From assembly GCF_014192575.1 (NCBI RefSeq), contig NZ_JACHYC010000003.1, forward strand, positions 558,001-622,000: a stretch of 64,000 bases of DNA. The letters run 5' to 3'. The translations under genes were made by a program, and so were the position numbers. Shown here one piece after another: positions 53,619 to 63,301 of this stretch (the first letter of the stretch is position 1; each line of letters opens with the position of its first letter). Origin of the DNA: Variovorax sp. Sphag1AA. Lineage in GTDB: Bacteria > Pseudomonadota > Gammaproteobacteria > Burkholderiales > Burkholderiaceae_C. Below the pieces are notes generated by a model, which made no database searches, was not told the DNA's origin, and saw only the letters and a program-made list of their open reading frames with translations.

Positions 53619-54395
53619 TCAACGCCCCTGCCAGCGCGGCTTGCGCTTCTGCTGGAAGGCCAGCACGCCTTCGTTGGAGTCTTCCGACTGCAGTGCAGCA
53701 ACCAGCGCTGGCAGGCGCATGCCGTGGGCCTGCGACGGCGAAAGCTGGCCGGTCTGGCGCACCACCTGCTTGATCGCGCGCAACGACAGCGGCGCACAAG
53801 CCAACAGTTGCTGCACCCAGCGCTCGACCGCGGTGTCGAGTTCGACGCGCGGCACGACCTCGTTGACGAGGCCCATCTCCAGCGCCTGGCGTGCCTTGAC
53901 GCGCTGTCCGGTCAGCATCATGCCCATCGCCTGGCGATACGGAATCTGACGCTGCAGCAAAAGCATGCCGCCGTCGAGCGGCAGGCGACCGACGAGCGGC
54001 TCGGGCAGGCCGAAGCTGGCTTCCTCGCAGGCGACCACGAGGTCGCAGCCGAGCACCATCTCGAAGCCACCGCCCAGCGCAAAACCGTTGACGCGGGCAA
54101 TCACCGGCACATTCAGCGTCTCGCGCAGCGCGATGCCGCCGAAGCCGCCGGGACGACTGGCCGCCCAGTACTCCACGCCCTTCAGGTTGCTGGTGTTCTT
54201 CAGGTCGGCGCCCGCGCAGAAGGAGCGCTCACCCGCGCCGGTCAGCACCACCACGCGCACGTCGTCGCGCCGCTCGATGTCTTCCCAGATGCGGATCAGC
54301 TCGGCCTCGGTCGATAGGTCGACAGCGTTGAGCACATCGGGCCGGTCGATGGTGACCCGCGCCACATGCTCCTTGACTTCGTAGATGACGCTCAT
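53619..54395 (-). CDS. enoyl-CoA hydratase/isomerase
   Basis: Crotonase-superfamily enzyme of 258 residues. The oxyanion-hole segments SFCAGADLK and NGFALGGGFEMVLGCD, with the first catalytic Glu, and FGLPEPLVGRLPLDGG, with the second, are present. That makes hydration of an enoyl-CoA the likely reaction, though hydrolysis or isomerisation is possible in this family. The start overlaps the CoA-transferase stop by four bases. Acting after the CoA-transferase, it would process the activated acid. Confidence 0.92.
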   Translation of the reverse strand: MSVIYEVKEHVARVTIDRPDVLNAVDLSTEAELIRIWEDIERRDDVRVVVLTGAGERSFCAGADLKNTSNLKGVEYWAASRPGGFGGIALRETLNVPVIARVNGFALGGGFEMVLGCDLVVACEEASFGLPEPLVGRLPLDGGMLLLQRQIPYRQAMGMMLTGQRVKARQALEMGLVNEVVPRVELDTAVERWVQQLLACAPLSLRAIKQVVRQTGQLSPSQAHGMRLPALVAALQSEDSNEGVLAFQQKRKPRWQGR

Positions 54396-55558
54396 TGCGC
54401 CACCTCGCTGAGTGCGCGGGCTTCCTCCAGCACTTCATCCGTGTGCTCGCCAAGCCGGGGCGGCGCGCGGCGCAATCCGGCGGCCGCACCGGACATCTGA
54501 ATCGGGCTCGCGATGAACCGCAACGGACGGCCACCTGGAGTACCTCCGTCGAGGATCATCCCGTTGTGCAGCGTCTGCGGATCGACCAGCGCCTCGCGCA
54601 TGTCGCGCACGGGCGCCGACAGCAGGTCCTGCTCCTCGAGCCGCGCCAGCCAGTATTCGCGGGTGTTGGTCGCAAAGCGCTCGCGGAAGATCGTGTGCAG
54701 TTCGGCCTTGTGCTTGAACTGCGCCTGCAGGTCGGCAAAGCGCGCATCCTGCGACAGGTCGTCGATCTCGAGCGCGGCGCAGATGTCGCGCAGCGGATTG
54801 GCCTTGAACGCACCCACCAGCACCAGAGGCCCGTTCTGCGTGTCGAACACGCCCGACAGCGGCATCGCCGCCCAGTTCACCTCGGAGTCCTCCATCATGA
54901 TCATCGCGGCCTCCTGCATCTGCATGGCCAGCATCGAGTTGTAGAGGGACACCGAGACCTTCTGCCCTTCACCGGTGCGCTCGCGCTGCAGCAGTGCGAA
55001 GAGGATGCCCTGCACCATGTGCATGCCGGCGGTGTAGTCGGCCAGCGCAGTGGGATAGATCGACACCGGCACCGAAGCATCGGCACGGCGCGCCATCACG
55101 CCGGTCAGTGCCTGTGCGAGCACGTCCTGCCCGCCCTTGTGCGCGTAGGGGCCGCTCTCGCCGTAGCCCGTGCCCACCGCGTAGATGATGCGCGGGTTCA
55201 GGCGCTTGCAGTCCTCGTAGCCCAGGCCGAGGCGCTCCATCACGCCGGCGCGGAAGTTGTTGGTGACCACGTCGGCATCGGCGATGAGGGCCTTGACCAG
55301 TTCCACCTGCGCAGGGTCGCGCAGATCGATCTCGCAGCTTCGCTTGTTGCGGTTGAGGCTGCAGAAGATCGGGTTGTCATGCCCTGCGACCGGCGCAAAG
55401 GTGGAGCGGCTCAGATCGCCCGCGCCCTTGCGTTCGATCTTGATCACGTCCGCGCCATGGTCCGCCAGCATCTGGGTGCAGACGGGACCCATCATCACCT
55501 GGGTGAAGTCGATCACGCGAATGCCGGCCAGCGGCAGCGTCTTGGTGTTGTGTGTCAT
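54392..55558 (-). CDS. CaiB/BaiF (family III) CoA-transferase
   Basis: CoA-transferase of 388 residues. The N-terminal IRVIDFTQVMMGPVCTQMLADHGADVIKIERKGAGDLSRS, the GHDNPIFCSLNRNKRSCEIDLRDP block and AVGTGYGESGPYAHKGGQDVLAQALTG are family hallmarks; Asp in LADYTAGMHMVQGIL is the probable catalytic residue. It lacks the GHDINY racemase motif seen in the 16907 gene. It overlaps the genes on both sides by four bases, so FAD oxidoreductase, transferase and hydratase are made as a coupled unit. The acid is unknown. Confidence 0.93.
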   Translation of the reverse strand: MTHNTKTLPLAGIRVIDFTQVMMGPVCTQMLADHGADVIKIERKGAGDLSRSTFAPVAGHDNPIFCSLNRNKRSCEIDLRDPAQVELVKALIADADVVTNNFRAGVMERLGLGYEDCKRLNPRIIYAVGTGYGESGPYAHKGGQDVLAQALTGVMARRADASVPVSIYPTALADYTAGMHMVQGILFALLQRERTGEGQKVSVSLYNSMLAMQMQEAAMIMMEDSEVNWAAMPLSGVFDTQNGPLVLVGAFKANPLRDICAALEIDDLSQDARFADLQAQFKHKAELHTIFRERFATNTREYWLARLEEQDLLSAPVRDMREALVDPQTLHNGMILDGGTPGGRPLRFIASPIQMSGAAAGLRRAPPRLGEHTDEVLEEARALSEVAQ

Positions 55559-56934
55559 GCGGCCTCCGCGAAAGAACGGGCGATCTCGGGCACGTCGGCA
55601 TTCGGGCCTTTCTGATCACCAGGATCGGCACCCTGCGCGCGCAGCGTGCGCTGCAGCTTCGCGATGTCGACCTTGCGCACGCTCACGCCGGCATCGAGCG
55701 CCAGCGCGGCAGCGGTGCCGGCGGCTTCGCCCATGGCCATGCACGGCGGGATCTCGCGCGAGATCTTCTGCGCCGCCGAGGTCGACGAGTAGTGGCGGCC
55801 TGCCACCAGCAGGTTCTCGACACTGCGCGGCACCAGCGAACGGTACGGGTAGTAGTAGTCGCGGCCACGGGCAATGCTGTCTTCGAAGCGCACGCGCTGC
55901 GTGACGTCGTCCTTGCTCATGACGTACTCACCTTCCAGCAGACGCGTCTGGCGCACGCCGGTCTGCGGCGCGAGGTCGATCAGGTAGCAGTTGGCGAAGC
56001 CGGGCAGCTTGCCGCGGATGAACTCGATCACCTTGTGGATCGTGGCGCGGCCCTGCACTTCGGCGCGCGTCAGGTCGGTGACCTTGAGGCCGTCCAGCCC
56101 CGCCATGTGCGGGCAGTTGCACCACACCACGCCCGGCAGCGGCGTCTTGAGCCACCAGCTGTCCCACGCACCGCCAAGGAGATGCTTGACCTCGCGGTCG
56201 ATCGCCTGGAAGGCGGCCGGCTCTTCATGCTCGAAGCGCTCTGCTTCTTCGGTGTCGACACCGCCGAGGCGGAACACCGTGGTCACGATGTACGCACCGC
56301 TGACGTGCGGCGCACCGGCCGATGCGGCCACATCGAGGTCGCCGGTGGCATCGATCACCACCTTGCCCAGGATGGCTTCGCGGCCGCTCTTGCTTTCGCA
56401 GATCACGCCTTTGACCTGGCCGTCTTCCACCAGCGTGCGAGAGAACCAGGAGTGCAGGCGGAGGTTGACATTGGCCTGCAGCACCATCTCCAGCGAAGCG
56501 CGCTTGAAGGCGTCCGGATCGAATGCTGCGGCGAAGCAGATGGGGTGCGGCTTCTCCTTGCTGTGGAAGTCGAAGGTGCCCCAGCGCTTCCAGCGGCGGA
56601 CCGACTCGGGCAGGCTGCCCCAGTCCTTCTGCTTCGGGTATTCGGCGAGGCCGCGTTCGGCCATGCGCTCGATCATCTCGAGGCAGATGCCGCGCACCGA
56701 GATCTCCTGCTGATGGCTGTCCCACATGTCGTCGAGCACCAGCACCATGCCGCCGGAAGCGAGGCCACCGAGGTGGTTGTAGCGCTCCAGCAGGGTCACG
56801 CTGGCGCCGTTGCGCGCAGCCGCCAGGGCTGCCGCTTGTCCAGCGGGGCCGCCGCCGACCACCACCACGTCCGATTCGGCTGCAACACGAATGTCGTGCG
56901 CGCTCTCATGCATCCAATCGCCAATACGGCTCAT
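55555..56934 (-). CDS. FAD-dependent oxidoreductase (PF12831-like)
   Basis: Flavoprotein of 459 residues. The dinucleotide motif is VVVVGGGPAGQAAALAAARNG, with NHLGGLASGGMVLVLDD after the second strand. VVIDATGDLDVAASAG and the C-terminal AGRHYSSTSAAQKISREIPPCMAMGEAAGTAAALAL complete the FAD site. Related proteins include precorrin- and fumarate-like dehydrogenases, so a carboxylate or CoA-ester dehydrogenation is plausible. The ATG at 56934 has AAGGAG six bases upstream; a GTG at 56937 is too close to it. The co-encoded ferredoxin may take its electrons. Confidence 0.87.
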   Translation of the reverse strand: MSRIGDWMHESAHDIRVAAESDVVVVGGGPAGQAAALAAARNGASVTLLERYNHLGGLASGGMVLVLDDMWDSHQQEISVRGICLEMIERMAERGLAEYPKQKDWGSLPESVRRWKRWGTFDFHSKEKPHPICFAAAFDPDAFKRASLEMVLQANVNLRLHSWFSRTLVEDGQVKGVICESKSGREAILGKVVIDATGDLDVAASAGAPHVSGAYIVTTVFRLGGVDTEEAERFEHEEPAAFQAIDREVKHLLGGAWDSWWLKTPLPGVVWCNCPHMAGLDGLKVTDLTRAEVQGRATIHKVIEFIRGKLPGFANCYLIDLAPQTGVRQTRLLEGEYVMSKDDVTQRVRFEDSIARGRDYYYPYRSLVPRSVENLLVAGRHYSSTSAAQKISREIPPCMAMGEAAGTAAALALDAGVSVRKVDIAKLQRTLRAQGADPGDQKGPNADVPEIARSFAEAA

Positions 56935-56995
56935 CACTATCTCCTTGATTGATGGGGGAATGGAGCGGCGCGGATCGCGCCGTGCTCCTTGGGGT

Positions 56996-57844
56996 TCAGT
57001 GGCTGCTCTCGGGCTGCCAGCGGATGACGAGGCGCTCGGCCACGGTCACGAGCAGGAAGAAGAGGCCGGACAAGGTCGCACTCATCACGATCGCGGCATA
57101 GAGCAGCGGCGAGTCGAAGTTGAAGGTGGCCTGAAGGATCATGGCGCCGATGCCCACGGTGGCACCGACCCACTCGCCCACCACCGCACCGATCACGCTC
57201 ATCGAAGCCGCGATGCGCAGCGCCGAGAACAGGTACGGCAACGAATTGAGCAGGCGCAGCCGGAAGAAGATTTCCGTCTTGCTCGCCGACAGCACGCGCA
57301 TCAGCTCCATGGCCTGCGGGTTCACCGATTCGAGCCCGCGCACCATGTTCACCAGCGTCGGGAAGAAGCACACCAGCGCGGCGATCGTGATCTTCGGCTC
57401 CATGCCGTTGCCCATGATCAACACCAGCACCGGCGCCTTCGCGACCAGCGGGATGGCGTTGAACATCAGCACCACCGGGAAGAAGATGTCCTGCAGCGTC
57501 TTGTTGTGCACGAACACCGTCGCGACCGCGATGGCCGCAAGGTTGCCCAGCACGAAGCCGCCGGCCGCTTCCAACGCGGTGGGAATCAGGTTGTCGAGCA
57601 GCACTGCGCGCTTGGCGTACAGCGTCTCCAGCACGGCCCAGGGCGACGGCGCGATGAACGGCTTGACGTCGAAGATCGCGATCACCGCCCACCACAGGGC
57701 GATGAGTCCGCCGATGCCCAGCGCGGGCAGGATGCGGCGGCGCCAGAGCTTCCTGCGCCGCGCGGCGGCCCAGGCGGTGTACTCGGGATCGGCGGCCACG
57801 GAAGCACGTACCGTCACGGGTGTCTCGAGGGAACTGGTGGTCAT
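56996..57844 (-). CDS. ABC transporter permease (SsuC/TauC-like)
   Basis: Inner-membrane permease of 282 residues with about six helices. LPALGIGGLIALWWAVIAIFDVKPFIAPSPWAVLETLYAKR at the start and the coupling loop VNPQAMELMRVLSASKTEIFFRLRLLNSLPYLFSALRIAASMSVIGAVVGEWVGA match the nitrate/sulfonate/taurine family (BPD_transp_1). The protein ends with WQPESSH. It pairs with the ATPase and the Tat-exported binding protein encoded upstream to form one importer. Confidence 0.93.
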   Translation of the reverse strand: MTTSSLETPVTVRASVAADPEYTAWAAARRRKLWRRRILPALGIGGLIALWWAVIAIFDVKPFIAPSPWAVLETLYAKRAVLLDNLIPTALEAAGGFVLGNLAAIAVATVFVHNKTLQDIFFPVVLMFNAIPLVAKAPVLVLIMGNGMEPKITIAALVCFFPTLVNMVRGLESVNPQAMELMRVLSASKTEIFFRLRLLNSLPYLFSALRIAASMSVIGAVVGEWVGATVGIGAMILQATFNFDSPLLYAAIVMSATLSGLFFLLVTVAERLVIRWQPESSH

Positions 57845-57855
57845 GTGAGTGGCCT

Positions 57856-58638
<783 letters not shown>

Positions 58639-58641
58639 GGC

Positions 58642-59670
58642 TCAGGCCTTCACTCGCGCGTCGACGGTGTTCTTGAGCGCGCCGAGCCAGATGACGTCAT
58701 CGACCTTGGGCGTGCGGGCCGTGAACTGGCCCAGGTCGGCGTAGGTCGTGATCTGCGACTGCCAGACCGCCGGATCCATCGTGCCCCACCCTTGCGTCTG
58801 CGCGAGGCCGCCCAGTGCGTACTCGAGCATCACGTCGATGGCTGCGCGCTCGTCCTCCCGCTTGAGGTTCGGATATTCCTTCACGAGCAGGTCCACCGCC
58901 TGGTCGCGATTGGCCTTGGCATGCTGCCAGCCGCGCGAGGTGGCGCGGACAAAAGCCTCCAGCACCTTCGGTTGCGTCTCGATGGTCTTGGTGGTGGCGT
59001 AGTAAGGCAGCGCGTAGAGCTGCACACCCGAGTCCCACAGCGTGAGGTCGACGCGATCCGGACCCAAGGCCTTGAGCGCCGTGGTGCTGGTGAGCCAGCC
59101 GGTGACCACGTCGACCTGGCCGGTCAGCAGCGGCGCCATGTCCGAACCGACGGTGACCACGGTCACGTCCTTCTCGGCGATCTTGTTCTTCGCAAGGAGT
59201 GCGCGCAGCAGGATGCCGGCGGTGGACGGGATGCCCACCTTCTTGCCCACGAGGTCGGCAGGCTTGCGCACCGGGTTCTTGGCCAGCGAGAAGAAGGTGA
59301 AGGGATGCTTCTGCGCACCGACCGCGAAGCACTTGATCGGCAGGCCTTGCGACACGGCCAGCATGACCGAGGGACTCGACGACACCTGGCCCACTTCGTA
59401 GCGGCCGGAGGCGACGATCGCCACGCCGTCGATGTTCGGGCCACCGGGCTGGATCGCGAAGTCGATGCCTTCCTGCTCGTAGAAGCCCAGGCGCTTGGCG
59501 ACGACCTCGCCGACCTGGTTGACGCTCGGGATCCAGCCGAGCTGCATGTTGATGCGCGCCTTGCCCTGGGCGAGTGCGTCGATCGAGAGAAAGCCTCCAG
59601 CCGCGAGACCGCCAGCGGCAAGCGAGGTCTTCAGCAGGCGGCGGCGTGCGGGGTCGCAAGAGTGATTCAT
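58642..59670 (-). CDS. ABC transporter substrate-binding protein (SsuA/NMT1-like)
   Basis: Periplasmic binding protein of 342 residues with a Tat-type signal (ARRRLLKTSLAAGGLAAGGFLSIDALAQ). The NMT1/THI5-like core reads INMQLGWIPSVNQVGEVVAKRLGFYEQEGIDFAIQPGGPNIDGVAIVASGRYEVGQVSSSPSVMLAVSQGLPIKCFAVG. Ligands of this family include sulfonates, nitrate, pyrimidine precursors and aromatic acids; here the neighbouring CoA-transferase suggests an organic acid. It is the first gene of the minus-strand operon and is preceded by the TTTTTAGG/CCTAAAAA inverted repeat. Confidence 0.93.
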   Translation of the reverse strand: MNHSCDPARRRLLKTSLAAGGLAAGGFLSIDALAQGKARINMQLGWIPSVNQVGEVVAKRLGFYEQEGIDFAIQPGGPNIDGVAIVASGRYEVGQVSSSPSVMLAVSQGLPIKCFAVGAQKHPFTFFSLAKNPVRKPADLVGKKVGIPSTAGILLRALLAKNKIAEKDVTVVTVGSDMAPLLTGQVDVVTGWLTSTTALKALGPDRVDLTLWDSGVQLYALPYYATTKTIETQPKVLEAFVRATSRGWQHAKANRDQAVDLLVKEYPNLKREDERAAIDVMLEYALGGLAQTQGWGTMDPAVWQSQITTYADLGQFTARTPKVDDVIWLGALKNTVDARVKA

Positions 59671-59757
59671 GACGGGGGTTCCTGGTTGTGGATTCGGGTC
59701 GTCTGCCGTGTGGCGTGACCGAAATTTAGGAGTTGAGGGCGTTCTCGCAAAGCACCG

Positions 59758-59782
59758 TTTTTAGGGACGGGCGACCTAAAAA
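59758..59782. promoter_or_regulatory. inverted repeat upstream of the ABC/CoA-transferase operon
   Basis: TTTTTAGG and CCTAAAAA are perfect eight-base arms around a nine-base spacer, about 90-110 bp before the binding-protein start. A third half-site-like AAATTTAGG lies nearer the gene, at 59722-59730. This spacing, with a distal dyad and a proximal half-site, fits a LysR-type recognition and activation region. The co-encoded LysR protein is the natural candidate. Confidence 0.6.
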
Positions 59783-59825
59783 TTAGTGCCGGTAGAAACC
59801 CGGATCACAGCTCGCGAGACGGCAG

Positions 59826-59868
59826 AAAAAGGCCGTGCACGACCCTCTCCGAGCGGAGCGGAAGGGTC
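59826..59868 (-). terminator. terminator after the CBS gene
   Basis: Read on the minus strand, a stem closed by GACCCT (complement of 59863-59868) and AGGGTC (complement of 59841-59846), with inner CTCCG/CGGAG pairing, is followed ten bases later by a TTTTT run. This lies about 50 bp after the CBS-domain gene stop. The rest of the 59671-59917 gap holds the operon promoter and operator. Confidence 0.5.
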
Positions 59869-59917
59869 TTTGGGAGTCTGGAGCGCCGCGGACGCGGCCG
59901 GGGGTCGGAGGGTCGGG

Positions 59918-60355
59918 CTACCCCAGTACGTCGTTAACCTGTTCGTTGAACTCGGTCTGGCTCAGCGCCGCACCGATTTCGCGCGGCAACGCATCGCGCA
60001 CCGAGAACACGCCGAGGATCTTCTTGCCCGACACCAGCGGCAGGTGACGGAAGCCGCGTTCGAGCATCAGCACGACGGCATCAGATACCAATGTTTCTGG
60101 CGTGACACAGATCGGATTGGGTGTCATGACCGAACGGACGCTGGTCGCGTCCGGATCGAGCCCCCGCGCGAGGACTCGCGTCATCAGGTCGCGCTCCGTG
60201 AGGATGCCCAGGAGACTGTCTGGCGGCTCCATGACGAGCACGCTGCCGCAGTTGGCGCGCGTCATCACGCAGGCGGCGTCACGCACCGTGGCCTGTGGCG
60301 CCAGACTGGTTACGTGCTTGCGCGAAATGGACTGGAAAACTGTGCGTTCAGCCAT
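59918..60355 (-). CDS. CBS-domain protein
   Basis: A 145-residue cytoplasmic protein made of two CBS motifs: SLAPQATVRDAACVMTRANCGSVLVMEPPDSLLGILTERDLMTRVLARG and CVTPETLVSDAVVLMLERGFRHLPLVSGKKILGVFSVRDALPREIG. Such tandems bind adenine nucleotides or act as redox/energy sensors. The ATG at 60355 follows GGAGGGGGCGG. It is encoded 49 bp after the korB gene in the same direction, so it may sense adenylate charge for, or be co-expressed with, the 2-oxoacid oxidoreductase. Confidence 0.93.
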   Translation of the reverse strand: MAERTVFQSISRKHVTSLAPQATVRDAACVMTRANCGSVLVMEPPDSLLGILTERDLMTRVLARGLDPDATSVRSVMTPNPICVTPETLVSDAVVLMLERGFRHLPLVSGKKILGVFSVRDALPREIGAALSQTEFNEQVNDVLG

Positions 60356-60404
60356 GATCCGCCCCCTCCGTTGGGAAACATCCAATGGTGCGACGTGCCT
60401 TCGG

Positions 60405-61460
60405 TTAACGCAAGCTGGCGTTCAGCCGCTCCAGCGCCGGTGCGCCGGGGCAGAGTTCGGCCGGGCCGAGCGCATTCAGCGGCCGGTCGACGGTATTGAG
60501 CGCGGTGTGCAGGTCGGTCGCCAGCGGGTCGACGTAGAGCAGCCCCGTCACGATCTCGCCCATCTCCTGGTGCCGCTGCATGTGCGCCATGGCCGCGTAG
60601 CGGTCGGCCGGGTTGTAGTCCGGATGCAGGCTGCGCAGACGCAGGAGCGTGCCGTCGTGCTGCCGCACTTCCATGACCTCGCCCGGCGCCATGTCCACCG
60701 TGATCTCTTCGCGCGCGCTGATGAAGTCGATGCGGCTCACCGCTTCGTTGTGCTCGCGGACGTAGTCGTAGCTCTTGGTGCTGCCCGGGTGGTTGTTGAA
60801 CGCCACGCACGGGCTGATGACATCGATGAATGCCGCGCCCCCGTGGCTGATCGCGCCCTTGATCAACGGCACGAGCTGCGCCTTGTTGCCCGAGAAGCCG
60901 CGCCCCACGTAGGTCGCACCGAGCTGCAGTGCCATGGCGACGAGATCCACCGGGCTGTCGGTGTTGACCACGCCCTTCTTGCTCTTCGAACCCTGGTCCG
61001 CGGTAGCCGAGAACTGGCCCTTGGTCAGCCCGTAGACCCCGTTGTTTTCGACGATATAGGCCATGCGCACCCCGCGCCGCATCGCATGCGCGAACTGGCC
61101 AAGGCCGATGGAGGCCGAGTCGCCGTCGCCCGACACGCCGAGGTACAGCAGGTCGCGGTTGGCGAGGTTGGCGCCGGTCAGCACACTGGGCATGCGGCCG
61201 TGCACCGTGTTGAAGCCGTGCGATGCACCAAGGAAATAGTCCGGCGTCTTCGAGCTGCAGCCGATGCCCGAGAGCTTCGCGACGCGGTGCGGCTCGATGT
61301 CCAGCTCCCAGCAGGCCTCGATGATCGATGCCGAGATCGAGTCGTGCCCGCAGCCCGCGCACAGCGTGGAGATCTTCCCCTCGTAGTCGCGCCGCGTGTA
61401 GCCCACCTTGTTGGTGGCAAGGGTGGGATGCCGCATGCGCGGCTTGGCGATGTAGGTCAT
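60405..61460 (-). CDS. korB: 2-oxoacid:ferredoxin oxidoreductase, beta subunit
   Basis: TPP-binding subunit of 351 residues. CAGCGHDSISASIIEACWEL, KLSGIGCSSKTPDYFLG, the TPP/Mg motif GVSGDGDSASIGLGQFAHAMRRGVRMAYIVENNGVYGLTKGQFS and FIDVISPCVAFNNHPGSTKSYDYV are clear KorB/PorB features. With the alpha subunit it decarboxylates a 2-oxoacid, probably 2-oxoglutarate, to the acyl-CoA and passes electrons to ferredoxin. It has no own Fe-S domain, so electrons must go to a separate carrier. Its ATG overlaps the korA stop by four bases. Confidence 0.92.
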   Translation of the reverse strand: MTYIAKPRMRHPTLATNKVGYTRRDYEGKISTLCAGCGHDSISASIIEACWELDIEPHRVAKLSGIGCSSKTPDYFLGASHGFNTVHGRMPSVLTGANLANRDLLYLGVSGDGDSASIGLGQFAHAMRRGVRMAYIVENNGVYGLTKGQFSATADQGSKSKKGVVNTDSPVDLVAMALQLGATYVGRGFSGNKAQLVPLIKGAISHGGAAFIDVISPCVAFNNHPGSTKSYDYVREHNEAVSRIDFISAREEITVDMAPGEVMEVRQHDGTLLRLRSLHPDYNPADRYAAMAHMQRHQEMGEIVTGLLYVDPLATDLHTALNTVDRPLNALGPAELCPGAPALERLNASLR

Positions 61461-63301
61461 GCACGCTCCTCGTTCACGCGCTTGGAGATGGACTCGGTGA
61501 TGAATCGCGCCGTGATCGGCGTGCCGTCGAAATGCAGCACCCGCACCAGCCGCGCCGGATCGACATCGAGCTCGTTCACCAGCAGGCTGTGCATCTGCGC
61601 CTCGCGGTTCTGCTCGACCACGAACACCTGCTCGTGCTGCGAGATGAAGCGCGACACGCTGTCAGGGAACGGAAACGCGCGCAGGCGCATCGCGTCGAGG
61701 TGAACGCCGCGCTCCTGCAGGGCTTCGAGCGCCTCATGCATCGCCGGGCTGGTCGATCCGAAATAGATCACGCCGAGCGGTGTCTTCTCGGCCGCCAGAC
61801 GCACCATGGGTTGTGGCACCAGTGATGCGGCTGTCTTGAACTTCCGCAGCAGCCGTTCCATGTTGTAGATGTAGTCGGGACCGCGCTCGGAGTAGCGCGC
61901 GTACGCATCGCGCGTCGTGCCCCGCGTGAAGAAGCTGCCCTTGGTCGGATGCGTGCCCGGCAGCGTGCGCCATGGGATGCCGTCGCCATCCACGTCCTTG
62001 TAGCGGCCGAAATCGCGGCCGGCTTCCAGCTCTTCGGCGGTCATCACCTTGCCCCGGTCGTAGGCGCGGCTGTCGTCCCATGCAAAGGGCTCGCAGAGGC
62101 GCTGGTTCATGCCGATGTCGAGATCAGTCATCACGAACACCGGTGTCTGCAGCCGGTCCGCAAGGTCGAGCGCGGCGGCCGCATGCTCGAAGCACTCGTG
62201 CGGGTCTTCGGGGAACAGCAGCACGTGCTTGGTGTCGCCGTGCGATGCATAGGCGCACGCGAGGATGTCGGCCTGCTGCGTGCGCGTGGGCATGCCGGTC
62301 GAAGGTCCGCCACGCTGCACGTTGATGAGCGTGACCGGGATCTCCGCGAAGTATGCAAGCCCGATGAACTCGCTCATCAGCGAGATCCCCGGTCCCGAGG
62401 TCGCAGTGAAGGCACGCGCGCCGTTCCACCCTGCCCCGACCACCATGCCGATCGAAGCGATCTCGTCCTCCGCCTGCACGATCGCGAAGCGCTGCTGGCC
62501 GGTCGCGGAATCGACGCGGAACTTAGAGCAGTACTTCTGGAAGGCCTCCGCCACCGATGACGAGGGCGTGATCGGATACCACGCGGCCACCGTCGCGCCG
62601 CCATACACGCAACCCAGTGCTGCGGCGCTGTTGCCGTCCACGAAGATGTGGTTGCCGACCTTGTCCGCACGCCGCACCTTGAGTCCGATGGGTTCGCGCA
62701 GGTGCTCGCGCGCGAAGTCGCATCCCAGATGCAGCGCCTGCACGTTCGAAGCGAGCAGCCTTTCCTTGCCCTTGTACTGCTCGCCGAAGAGCTTCTCGAC
62801 CACCTCGGGCTCGATGCCCAGCAGGATCGCGAGCGCCCCCACATAGACGATGTTCTTGAAGAGCTGCCGCTGGCGCGGGTCCTGGTAGACCGCGTTGCAG
62901 ATCTCCGTCAGCGGCATGCCGATGACGCGAATGTCGTCGCGGAACTTCGATGGCGGCAACGCACGCGTGCTGTCGTAGAAGAGGTAGCCGCCCGGCTCCA
63001 GCTCGGCCACGTCGGCATCCCAGGTCTGCGGGTTCATCGCGACCATCATGTCGGTGCCGCCGCGCCGGCCGAGGTGGCCCGCCTCGGTCACGCGCACTTC
63101 GTACCAGGTCGGCAGGCCCTGGATGTTGCTCGGGAAGATGTTGCGCGGGCTCACCGGCACGCCCATGCGCAGGATGGCCTTGGCGAACAGTTCGTTGGCC
63201 GATGCCGAGCCCGATCCGTTGACGTTCGCGAACTTGATGACGAAATCGTTGACGGCCTCGATCTGCCGCACGATGCCCTTGGGTGGCAATGTGGCGCTCA
63301 T
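61457..63301 (-). CDS. korA: 2-oxoacid:ferredoxin oxidoreductase, fused gamma-alpha subunit
   Basis: Subunit of 614 residues. Residues 15-190 form the gamma domain (FVIKFANVNGSGSASANELFAKAILRMGVPVSPRNIFPSNIQGLPTWYEVRV). The pyrimidine-binding alpha domain starts near residue 218 (FVDGNSAAALGCVYGGATVAAWYPITPSSSVAEAF, SGPGISLMSEFIGLAYFAEIPVTLINVQRGGPSTGMPTRTQQAD). The C-terminal transketolase-like domain ends near SISKRVNEERA. The gamma-alpha fusion is the Kor/Vor arrangement. The ATG at 63301 overlaps the stop of the flavoprotein gene upstream, so the three proteins are coupled. Confidence 0.92.
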   Translation of the reverse strand: MSATLPPKGIVRQIEAVNDFVIKFANVNGSGSASANELFAKAILRMGVPVSPRNIFPSNIQGLPTWYEVRVTEAGHLGRRGGTDMMVAMNPQTWDADVAELEPGGYLFYDSTRALPPSKFRDDIRVIGMPLTEICNAVYQDPRQRQLFKNIVYVGALAILLGIEPEVVEKLFGEQYKGKERLLASNVQALHLGCDFAREHLREPIGLKVRRADKVGNHIFVDGNSAAALGCVYGGATVAAWYPITPSSSVAEAFQKYCSKFRVDSATGQQRFAIVQAEDEIASIGMVVGAGWNGARAFTATSGPGISLMSEFIGLAYFAEIPVTLINVQRGGPSTGMPTRTQQADILACAYASHGDTKHVLLFPEDPHECFEHAAAALDLADRLQTPVFVMTDLDIGMNQRLCEPFAWDDSRAYDRGKVMTAEELEAGRDFGRYKDVDGDGIPWRTLPGTHPTKGSFFTRGTTRDAYARYSERGPDYIYNMERLLRKFKTAASLVPQPMVRLAAEKTPLGVIYFGSTSPAMHEALEALQERGVHLDAMRLRAFPFPDSVSRFISQHEQVFVVEQNREAQMHSLLVNELDVDPARLVRVLHFDGTPITARFITESISKRVNEERA

